Below are positions 33,050-41,940 of a stretch of 64,000 nt of DNA, in pieces. The DNA comes from Plumapathes pennacea (lineage: Eukaryota; Cnidaria; Anthozoa; Antipatharia; Myriopathidae). The stretch lies in NCBI GenBank assembly GCA_964036295.1, contig OZ038471.1, positions 7,562,001-7,626,000 of the forward strand, in the 5' to 3' direction. The position numbers were made by a program, and so were the translations under genes. The notes beneath the pieces were generated by a model. It was given only the letters and a program-made list of their open reading frames with translations, was not told the origin of the DNA and ran no database searches. Each line of letters begins with the position of its first letter. Position 1 is the stretch's first letter.

Positions 33050-36000
33050 TCATTCAACACTGAAAGGAGTCACATCATCTCCTATCAGAACAAACGGCGC
33101 CCAGTACCCGATTTTGTTGAACTTGTCACTGTCTCTCATGGCCTTCATGGCTCTGCTGAGTGCTACACATGCGCTTTTTCCACCAACAAGCTGCCCGTAG
33201 AACTTTTCCATGAAGAACAAAGTGGCCTCATCATCAATTGCCCAAAGCGTCACGAGAACTGCACGAGCTCCGGCTCCGAGAAATGCACGAGCAATACCAA
33301 CTACTCCTTCAGCTCTGACGTCACCAAGGCCGCTGTGACAACAGCTGAGAACAACCAGCTGGGCCGTCAGTCGTTTCTGTTCCAGATCGGAGAGTGTCAG
33401 CATGACGTCTTCCTTGGAAATTGACTTCTTTTTTATGTCAGGGCTCGGAGCAAGAAGGATCTCTCCTCTGTCAGCATCTCCGTGAGCTGCAACATGAATC
33501 AAATTGGCATCGTTGAGTTTTTGCAGGACGACCTCTTTGGTAGCCTTTTCTCCCGTCAACGGTTGAACATTCAGCATCTTAGCGATCATGTGGGCTTCTC
33601 TATTTGCGTACGGTAGTCTGCTTGGCACATCAGTAACACCTTTTAACTTGCACACTCCAGGATCTCCCACTATCAAAGGACACGCTTGGCTCTGGGGTTC
33701 GTGTGGGTACTCACTGATCATCTTTGCTATTGCTAGAGACGGCACCAGTCTAACCTGCAAGTTGTCTGCTACGAAGCATCCCTTTTCATCAACAAGACAG
33801 GAAAATGGAAGCAAAGAGAGGGAGCCATCAGGCACGACCACTACTTGTGATTTTTCCACAAACTGGAGTGCGGGCCCCAAAACAATTCTATACAGTTCCT
33901 GAAGACGGTCAATGGCGTTCGATTCTCCAGGCTCGCTCTGCTTCTTTGCGGCATCGTTCTCTCCCGAAATCTGTGATGACTTGTTGGTTGCTCCGTTTTG
34001 TTCAGTTGGGGGAAGGGAATGGTCATCCTCCGGGGAATCCGGTAGGGAAACAGACAAATCTGCTGTTATCTTAACCTGAGTCTTTTCAGGCTTCTTCCTT
34101 CCCGAAATCTGCGTTATTTCGATTGATGCTGCACTTTGATTGGTGGAGAATTGGGCATGCTCATCCTCCGGTAACTGTAGTGGTGAAATAGACAAATCTG
34201 CTAGCAACTTGGCTGATTGCATGACTGGATTCGTCTGGCTCGATGAGCGTTTAGACATTTCTTCTGGGTACAGAAATGACAGTGAACGGTTTTCGCACTG
34301 ACGCCTGCAACTTGATCTTATTAGCACACCTGTATTGTTAATCAGTGAGTCCAAGCCCTTGAGGTTAGATACGAAATTCTTCGTAAAATAATGCGTCGTA
34401 GATTGTAGTGAAACTTCACTGACACGATGTTTCCTGAACGTTACATCTCCATTCGACTTGATGATCCAAAGGCAAATATCAGAACCGAGCAACGCATAGT
34501 AAAGAACTGTACTGCAAAGCGCCTGGACTATTGTGAGCAGCGCGGGAAAATCCAAAACGTCGGCTTTGGGAATTTCAGTACATCGAGGGTTATGATGAGC
34601 AAGCAGACGATCAGCCAACGCTCTTGAGCGTTTGTTCTCAGCAGTTAAAAGCGCCTCATTCGTCTTGCCTTGAAAAATAAGGACTTCAATAAAAGCACTC
34701 AGGGTGCTAATGAAGGTTTCAAGAATGGATATTTTTGATTCATCCACCTTTGGTGCTTTATGAAACAATTCCTCGTGCACTGAAACACTGTTGCCTAGAC
34801 ATATTTCTGCCTTGTCGTACTGCCCCATTTCCGAATAACAGACACCAAGGTTGCCATTAGCAGTTCCTTCGCCTGCCTTATCTCCAATCTGTGTCGCGAT
34901 GTTCAGTCTTGTTTGATGATGCTGTATAGCCTTGTCGTACTGCCCCATCTCCCAATAACAGACACCAAGGTTGCCATTAGCAACTCCTTCACCTGCCTTG
35001 TCTCCAATCTGTGTCGCGATGTTCAGTCTTGTTTGATGATGCTGTATAGCCTTGTCGTACTGCCCCATCTTCTCATAACAGACACCAAGGTTGCCATTAG
35101 CAACTCCTTCGCCTGCCTTGTCTCTAATCTGTGTCGCGATCCTCAGTGTTCTTTGATGATGCTGTATAGCCTTGTCGTACTGCCCCATCTCCCAATAACA
35201 GACACCAAGGTTGCCATTAGCAACTCCTTCGCCTGCCTTGTCTCCAATCTGTGTCGCGATATTCAGTCTTGTTTGATGATGCTGTATAGCCTTGTCGTAC
35301 TGCCCCATATTCGAATAACAGACACCAAGGTTGCCATTAGCAACTCCTTCGCCTGCCTTGTTTCCAACCTGTGTCGCGATGTTCAGTGCTGTTTGATGAT
35401 GCTGTATAGCCTTGTCGTACTGCCCCATCTTCTCATAACAGACACCAAGGTTGTCATTAGCAACTCCTTCGCCTGCCTTGTCTCTAATCTGTGTCGCGAT
35501 GTTCAGTGTTGTTTGATGATGCTGTATAGCCTTGTCGTACTGCCCCATCTTCCAAAAACAGACACCAAGGTTGCCATTAGCAACTCCTTCGCCTTCCTTG
35601 TCTCCAATCTGTGTCGCGATGTTCAGTGTTGCTTGATGATGCTGTATAGCCTTGTCGTACTGCCCCATCCTCCAATAACAGACACCAAGGTTGCCATTAG
35701 CAACTCCTTCGCCTGCCTTGTCTCCAATCTGTGTCGCGATGTTCAGTGTTGTTTGATGATGCTGTATAGCCTTGTCGTACCGCCCCATCTTCTCAAAACA
35801 GACACCAAGGTTGCCATTAGCAACTCCTTCGCCTGCCTTGTCTTTAATCTGTGTCGCGATGTTCAGTCTTGTTTGATGATGCTGTATAGCCTTGTCGTAC
35901 TGCCCCATCTTCCAATAACAGACACCAAGGTTGCCATTAGCAACTCCTTCGCCTGCCTTGTTTCCAATCTGTGTCGCGATGTTCAGTGCTGTTTGATGAT

Positions 36001-36508
36001 GCTGTATAGCCTTGTCATACTGCCCCATCTTCTCATAACAGACACCAAGGTTGTCATTAGCAACTCCTTCGCCTGCCTTGTCTCTAATCTGTGTCGCGAT
36101 GTTCAGTCTTGTTTGATGATGCTGTATAGCCTTGTTGTACTGCCCCATCTTCCAATAACAGACACCAAGGTTGCCATTAGCAACTCCTTCGTCTGCCTTG
36201 TCTCCAATCTGTGTCGCGATGTTCAGTGCTGTTTGATGATGCTGTATAGCCTTGTCGTACTGCCCCATCTTCTCATAACAGACACCAAGGTTGTCATTAG
36301 CAACTCCTTCGCCTGCCTTGTCTCTAATCTGTGTCGCGATGTTCAGTCTTGTTTGATGATGCTGTATAGCCTTGTCGTACTGCCCCATCTTCCAATAACA
36401 GACACCAAGGTTTCCATTAGCAACTCCTTCGCCTGCCTTGTCTCCAATCTGTGTCGCGATGTTCAGTGCTGTTTGATGATGCTGTATAGCCTTGTCGTAC
36501 TGCCACAT
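33050..36508 (-). CDS. TPR-CHAT protein (TPR array plus caspase-like CHAT peptidase)
   Basis: An uninterrupted 1152-codon reading frame in one exon. Residues 1-560 are fourteen 40-residue tetratricopeptide units of the form GQYDKAIQHHQTRLNIATQI and AGEGVANGNLGVCYWKM. A fifteenth, diverged unit follows (GQYDKAEICLGNS). A helical linker and a Ser/Pro/Asp-rich segment with an internal duplication (ADLSISPLQLPEDEH and ADLSVSLPDSPEDDH) precede the CHAT domain, about residues 860-1150. Both catalytic motifs are present: IHVAAHGDADRGE (His about 1009) and VVLSCCHSGLGD (Cys about 1057), so the protease may be active. CHAT is a caspase-clan (C80/C50-like) fold. In bacteria TPR-CHAT enzymes cleave partner proteins in immunity; in cnidarians the role is unknown. 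The start is the first ATG after an in-frame TAA at 36548-36550. That stop lies inside a further TPR unit preceded by an acceptor at 36635, so the ancestral protein was longer. Adjacent units differ by a few bases only, implying homogenisation. Confidence 0.9.
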   Translation of the reverse strand: MWQYDKAIQHHQTALNIATQIGDKAGEGVANGNLGVCYWKMGQYDKAIQHHQTRLNIATQIRDKAGEGVANDNLGVCYEKMGQYDKAIQHHQTALNIATQIGDKADEGVANGNLGVCYWKMGQYNKAIQHHQTRLNIATQIRDKAGEGVANDNLGVCYEKMGQYDKAIQHHQTALNIATQIGNKAGEGVANGNLGVCYWKMGQYDKAIQHHQTRLNIATQIKDKAGEGVANGNLGVCFEKMGRYDKAIQHHQTTLNIATQIGDKAGEGVANGNLGVCYWRMGQYDKAIQHHQATLNIATQIGDKEGEGVANGNLGVCFWKMGQYDKAIQHHQTTLNIATQIRDKAGEGVANDNLGVCYEKMGQYDKAIQHHQTALNIATQVGNKAGEGVANGNLGVCYSNMGQYDKAIQHHQTRLNIATQIGDKAGEGVANGNLGVCYWEMGQYDKAIQHHQRTLRIATQIRDKAGEGVANGNLGVCYEKMGQYDKAIQHHQTRLNIATQIGDKAGEGVANGNLGVCYWEMGQYDKAIQHHQTRLNIATQIGDKAGEGTANGNLGVCYSEMGQYDKAEICLGNSVSVHEELFHKAPKVDESKISILETFISTLSAFIEVLIFQGKTNEALLTAENKRSRALADRLLAHHNPRCTEIPKADVLDFPALLTIVQALCSTVLYYALLGSDICLWIIKSNGDVTFRKHRVSEVSLQSTTHYFTKNFVSNLKGLDSLINNTGVLIRSSCRRQCENRSLSFLYPEEMSKRSSSQTNPVMQSAKLLADLSISPLQLPEDEHAQFSTNQSAASIEITQISGRKKPEKTQVKITADLSVSLPDSPEDDHSLPPTEQNGATNKSSQISGENDAAKKQSEPGESNAIDRLQELYRIVLGPALQFVEKSQVVVVPDGSLSLLPFSCLVDEKGCFVADNLQVRLVPSLAIAKMISEYPHEPQSQACPLIVGDPGVCKLKGVTDVPSRLPYANREAHMIAKMLNVQPLTGEKATKEVVLQKLNDANLIHVAAHGDADRGEILLAPSPDIKKKSISKEDVMLTLSDLEQKRLTAQLVVLSCCHSGLGDVRAEGVVGIARAFLGAGARAVLVTLWAIDDEATLFFMEKFYGQLVGGKSACVALSRAMKAMRDSDKFNKIGYWAPFVLIGDDVTPFSVE

Positions 36509-36625
36509 CTTCGAATAACAGACACCAAGGTTGCCATTAGCAACTCCTTAGCCTGCCTTGTCTCCAATCTGTGTCACAATGTTCAGTCTTGTTTGATGAT
36601 GCTGTATAGCCTTGTTGTACTGCCT
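34810..36625 (-). repeat. 120 bp tandem repeat encoding TPR units
   Basis: About fifteen near-identical 120 bp units run head to tail. Several differ only at the W/E position (CYWKM versus CYEKM) and at GNK/GDK/RDK. In the first five units the W and E types alternate, so the real recent unit was a 240 bp dimer. Because 120 is a multiple of three, antisense frames also stay open (a 588-codon + strand shadow). Confidence 0.92.
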
Positions 36626-36634
36626 TATAGAAAT
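36548..36634 (-). pseudogene. Truncated first TPR unit with nonsense codon
   Basis: After the acceptor TTTCTCTTAG at 36640-36635 the frame reads ISIRQYNKAIQHHQTRLNI, VTQIGDKAG and then TAA where every other unit has GAA (Glu). It is in frame with the downstream ORF. Either it is 5' UTR for an ATG at 36508 or it marks a gene that lost its N-terminus. Confidence 0.7.
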
Positions 36635-36783
36635 CTAAGAGAAATTACAGTTCAGTTCTGTTGCTTCTCTATTATTTAAAAGATGTTTAACTTTTCCATT
36701 TCTGAATAGTAAAGCCAAGTACCGTTTGGTATTTTAAAGGAGTTTAAACTAACACTATATTTGTATTTTGAAGTACTTATAAT

Positions 36784-36970
36784 AATTAAGAAATATATAA
36801 CGCGTCACCGTGTAATATAGCCTCATCTGAACACGCGGGAAGTTGGGAGAACACGAGAGTAGCGTAAGGAAATCACGAGGCCGCCGAGTGGTTTCCGGCG
36901 CTACTCGAGTGTTCTCCCAACTTCCCCAGTGTTTAGATGAGGCTATATTACACAGAAACACGTTATATAT
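36784..36970. mobile_element. Palindromic element with CACGAGGCCGCCGAG centre
   Basis: The left arm (GTGTAATATAGCCTCATCTG, GAAGTTGGGAGAACACGAG) is matched by the right arm (CTCGAGTGTTCTCCCAACTT, AGATGAGGCTATATTACAC). The loop has CACGAGGCCGCCGAG, as does the hairpin at 60974-61087. A solo end follows at 37015-37045 (GTCAGCGTGTAATATACTCT). Confidence 0.85.
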
Positions 36971-38277
36971 TTCTTTTATAAAATAATAGTCAAGTAAAAA
37001 AACATCGCGTATCGCGTCAGCGTGTAATATACTCTCATCTAACACGGTTATTTAGCCAATCAGGGCGCACGTAGTATCATAGTTATTTTGTTTTTTTCAT
37101 GTCAGTGTTCAACAGTATATCTCGTTTGCGTTGCATATATTTACCTTTCTCCTCCTGACATTTTTTTGCTTTATTCAGTGTGATTTTCAGGTGTCTTTCT
37201 GTTCCCTTTATGGCTGTTACACTGCTCGACAGAATTATAACAAAAATGCATAAAATTAATAATTTGGGTTTTCAAGTGTGTTTTATTATACTGTATGGTC
37301 AAGTTGACAGCTGTCAGTCAGCAAACTTGAATTACAGCGAAGTGTCGGATTCTAGACACCGATAAATTTTGATATTCTTAAAAAATCTCTTCTTCAAAAG
37401 GCTTTGCTAAAAGTCACAATACGCGAGGCTTTTTCCCTGCAAGTGAAAAGTGCATCATGAAACACCTTGAAACAAGACCATGCGGAAAGTAGACTGTTTG
37501 CCTTTTCTTGCAGCTTGTCTCGCAACGTTCGTAGCATTGCAAGTTGCAAAGAGGGGACATTACGTTGCAAGTTGCAAAAAAAAATAGGTGCCTGTGAGGT
37601 GCATGTGTCTACTGCATTTTTTCGTCTATTTTTTTGTATAAATAATTTGCCACAGGTCACCCATCTTGCACCACAAGATAATTTGTGACGTATTTCCGTT
37701 GGCTTGAATCAGCTGGCCCGCTGCCAAAATGTCACATCGCATCTGTGTTTGCGCTAAACTGTTGTATGAGAAACAATTTTTTTCTGGGGAAACTGGGGAA
37801 ATTTAAGAATAGGAAAAACGAACACACTTAATGCAGGAACAGAGGGAATTATGCCCAGAAATTGAAGGCATTTCACAGATCAAAACGCGGATCAGCACAA
37901 AGAAGCACTTGCGTTACCTCAATTCCGAGAGCGTCGCAAGGCGAGGCTGAACTACGGGAGAAATATAAGTTCCCAGAGATGAAGGTGCTTAGCCATTGAT
38001 AGGAAATATGACTATTCAGTTGCCATTGGTGGTTTTTGTAAACATTTCACCCCACAGCCGTCCAAATAAAATTAGTAACAACAAGCAGAACTAGGCTCAA
38101 GTATTAAAGTATACATTTATTTTAACTCGTATGTGAATGACGAAATGGAAGATGGATGTGGGCACTACACAGATAGCCGAACATGATACCGGGCATCATG
38201 TTCTAAAAGCATTCCAAGATGAGATAAGGCTATTAAACTGTCTTACAGATACTAGTCACTAGACTTAAGTCACTAGA
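36971..38277. other. Non-coding stretch
   Basis: No gene supported. GTTGCAAGTTGCAAA motifs repeat near 37535-37580. Small ORFs on either strand lack splice context. Confidence 0.4.
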
Positions 38278-39139
38278 GTTGACAGTAAATGCTGAATTAC
38301 AAAATTTATATAACTGGCTAACTTCAAACAAGCTAACTCTAAATATAAAGAAATCAAACTTTGTAATTTTCCATCCCTATCAAAAGAAACTTAACTATCA
38401 TCCCCGACTCAGTATATTTGATAACAAAAATAAAAGGTATGTCGATCTTGAACGTAAGGACTGTATCAAATATCTTGGAGTACTAATTGATGAAAACTTG
38501 TCTTGGAAAAACCATATTAACTCTGCCACTACTTTACAAAATTAGTAAAACAGTTGGTTTGATTGCTAAGTTGAGGCACCTTGTCCCTTGTCGCATACTT
38601 ATAAATATTTACCAATCATCAATTGTACCTTATCTAACCTATGGACTTGCTGTCTGGGGAAATGCTCCCAAGACCTATCTTGACAAAATCACTGTTCTTC
38701 AAAATCGTGAACTGCGCTTAATTTATTTTGTTTATAGAAAAGAACATGCAATACCTTTATTTGTCAATGCCAAAACTTTACCACTAAACTTTTTATATTA
38801 CGAATCTGTTTGCAACTTAATGCACGATGTTAGTAGTAATAATGCACCAACAAACATTTTAAATTTGTTTTCCAGAACATCAAGAATTCATTCTTATAAC
38901 ACACGATCATCAACATCTGAAAATTTTTATATAAAAAGATCGAGACTTGACGTTCAAAAAGCTTTTTTGTGAGTTCGCGCCAAGATTTGGAATGAGATAC
39001 CCAATTACCTAAAAGAACTATCAAAAGAGGCATTCAAATACAAACTAAAAGAAAAGCTGTTTGACATCTTTAAAAACGAAGACTCGTATATTGAAACACC
39101 CACAATAATGTCAAAAGTCAAAAAACACAAGAAATAGAT
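38278..39139 (+). mobile_element. Non-LTR retrotransposon 3' remnant (reverse transcriptase C-terminus)
   Basis: The sequence reads ELQNLYNWLTSNKLTLNIKK, NFVIFHPYQKK, KYLGVLIDENLSWKNHI, then a frameshift near 38535, KLRHLVPCRILINIYQSSIV, PYLTYGLAVWGNA, NRELRLIYF and SYNTRSS, an in-frame TGA at 38969, and KIWNEIPNYLKELS to TAG at 39137. These are the standard C-terminal blocks of CR1/Jockey-like reverse transcriptases (NKL-LN--K, YLG--ID, Y---LWG, YNTR, W N--P). The element is 5' truncated and dead. Confidence 0.87.
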
Positions 39140-39770
39140 ATTAGCCCCTCTCTGCTAGAATCTATTATATTGTTATTCTATTCATCTACTTATATTGTTT
39201 CTGGAGCATATGTGTTTGTCCAGTAAGCACATGCCCTCTCCTACAAAATTTGTATTTTTCTAAAACTAAATCCAACTTTGTAGCCACAATTTTTTCCATG
39301 CTCATGCATGTATACCTTTGCATTAAATTCTGAAATTATTCTTCTATACTCACTAAGAGTCAGAGAATGAAAGGAGAGACTCGTTTTAACAACTTCATTA
39401 TTTTATTATATAAGACCAAAATCCCCCTAGGGTAAAAAAAAGTATGTGGGTGGCAAGCAAAATACGAATGATCAATACTGAATGAGTGAAACTATGATTG
39501 AGCAACCTAAAATGAACTACATGGCTGATAATTAACTGAGTGGTAGATTGGGCCTGTGATTAAAGAAAAAATAAACTATTCTGATCTCAGATCATATCAC
39601 TACTGACTATAATTAAGCTTCATAAACATCTAACAGAGATCAACTCAAGAAAATAGAGTTGAAGAATAGAGAATGGCAGTTGCCTGCATATGCACCACTT
39701 CAGTAACAAACGGAAAATATTACAGTGTTAGTGTCGTGATTGACTCGGACCTTATTACTCAAAGTATACC

Positions 39771-39804
<34 letters not shown>

Positions 39805-40047
39805 CTCCCCGTGATTGGCCATTTGGGGAAGCTCTGCCCAAAAGGGGACCCCTTGGTACCCTCTAAGCAAGGTTAAGTTATAGAAAAACTATGCTTTCTT
39901 ACATTATTTGAAAGGGCCGGCAAATAGGGTTAGACTGAGGACAATTACCGTTGACTGAATCAAAACTGCAGCACGAATTAGGGTCAGATCAATGTGGACC
40001 GTCCTCAGCGTGAAGAAGAAAAACAGTGACTAGGGGTTTTTACTCAC
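39140..40047. other. Non-coding, includes poly(C)30
   Basis: No gene. The run of C at 39772-39801 is exactly 30 bases. The rest is AT-rich, possibly a LINE 3' tail at its left edge. Confidence 0.5.
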
Positions 40048-40260
40048 CTTATAAATATCAGTGAACTCCTGAGAATGAATCTCGTCGAGTCATCCAGTTC
40101 ATGCACAGCCAGTCATCTCTTAGTGAACGATAACTTGACCGCGAGGACGGACAGAACGTTTTATAAGTGAAAGCAAAACTTCCGTAGTGAACGCTTCCGG
40201 CTTTTGACACTCAGTCGAGGCTCGATAATTCGGCGCCCGCGATCCTCTCCGCACGGGAAC
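40048..40260 (-). promoter_or_regulatory. Candidate 5' leader exon and CG-rich promoter for TPR-CHAT
   Basis: On the - strand a CG-rich block (CGCGGGCGCCGAATTATCGA region) precedes sequence ending in a consensus donor (TTTATAAG|GTGAGT at 40048). Spliced to the acceptor at 36635, the reading ACTGATATTTATAAG continues in frame with the TPR unit (QEFTDIYK then ISIRQYNK) but meets the TAA at 36548. The phase match is suggestive. No start codon lies in that frame in this exon. Confidence 0.3.
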
Positions 40261-41940
40261 CTCTTTTTCAGACATTCTCTGTTGTATTCTTTACATTTTA
40301 TTTCGTGAGTTTTGTTGTTGTTCTTTTTTTTTTTTTTTTTTTTTTTTCCTTTTCTTTTCTTTCTTTTTCTTTAGCGGTCTCTTGCGTTATAGAGGATCTT
40401 CAAACACGCGTGAACAAAAGTATGCAATGCCGGTATTTGGCCAGCTTAATGCTGTTTAAAATGTTTTCAAGGGCCCGGTACAAAATCACGAGCGGGAAAA
40501 TTATTGCCGAATTAAACGGAAAACGAACTAAAATCGATGATGATATATAATTCGTTTAGCGCAAACAAAATAAACCTTTTGTTTTTGACGGACAGAGATT
40601 GGATGAATTGCCGATTACTACTTCGGGTCTATTTCAGGCAATAGGCAGGATTCTAGGTTGGACTTAAAAGAAGAATGCATACTGTAGACTTTTAAACTTA
40701 GCAACTTTATTGTGTAATCCGCGTGGCTGTTGCTTTACTACATTTTTTTGTTAATCAATATTGATGAATAAGTACCGTTTGAAGTAAAAATGGACAATAA
40801 TATAATTGTTGAACTATAAGCGATGTATATCGTCATTCGAAAGCTACAACTCACACGTACAATTTCAACTAACAGCTTGGTAAAGCTTGAGTTAAGTGAA
40901 TTGCAACTGGAGCTACTACCACTCAAATGAACCCGCTCTACAAAATCTAATGATATTTCTGACCAAATCAACAAGATCTTTCTGTCGTGTAAAGGTGGCC
41001 AGTTGTAGCAACCAGAAATACTTAACCTTCCAACGTCCGATTTGGATCAGCCCTACAAATCTAATGTACTTGACCAGGCAGCGCAGACCTACGACGTCAC
41101 TTACATTGGTCAGCGTTCGCCACCATTACTATGTAAAGTCAGGTGAAACCTGGAGTTATCAACTGGCAAGTTTATAGCAACTGTAGCCAATCAAGCGTCT
41201 GAAATCCCGATTTTAATCGGGATACAAAATCTAATGTATTTTCAACAGACTTTTTTTGCGTCTATAATAGCCTATACTTCCCTCTGATAGAAACTTCAAG
41301 CACCAGGACGGGAGAGGACGGCGGCAACGTCGGTGAAACAGTAAAACTAGTTGCAGAAGACAAAAAGCGCACGTAAATATCTGAAATCGACTTGGTCTTG
41401 GGATCGTCGTGCTCTCGCGTGCGACTCCAAATACTTCTTTTTTAGGTTGTTGTCAGAATGTGCACTGCATTTCGAGAAACTACAACAAACGTTCTTCTTA
41501 GTAAGAGACGATGAAAAGCAATACAACTTCGGCAAAAACGGAACAAATTGAGCAACCTAAGAATACAAGACAAAGTTACGAAACCAAAAAGAACATGGAG
41601 ACACTTTTTTTTTTCCTGTTCGCTCGCGTTGCCGTCGCCGTCCTAGCTGTCCTAGTTATCCCTCTTGCCTCTTCCATTACTGCAGGCATGACTGTAAAAG
41701 ATTAATAGACTAATCTAAGCAACAATTGCAGTTGTTATAAACCAAGAATTATAACAAAACCTGCATAACAAGTTTTTGTAAATAGATATATGACCAAAAT
41801 TACTCACGGATTAATGCTTGGCAAAGAAGGTTTGATGTTCGCTTTGCGCATGCACGTCTGTGCTACTCCAAGCCTATAAAACTCACATCAGAAACACGCA
41901 ATAAGTAAATAATAGGAAAGAGCCACGCGGAATTGGCTTT
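40261..41940. other. Intergenic, with one half of an inverted dispersed repeat
   Basis: A T23 run is at 40324-40346. The block 41300-41440 (GGACGGGAGAGGACGGCGGC, GTCGTGCTCTCGCGTGCGAC) is the inverted copy of 18180-18375. No coding exon recognised. Confidence 0.45.

Noticed and set aside
34810-36625. CRISPR or satellite array
   Set aside because: The 120 bp units are an uninterrupted coding TPR array with no spacers.
34913-36679. 588-codon + strand ORF
   Set aside because: Antisense shadow of the TPR array. The 120 bp period is a multiple of three, so absence of stops in one unit is copied to all.
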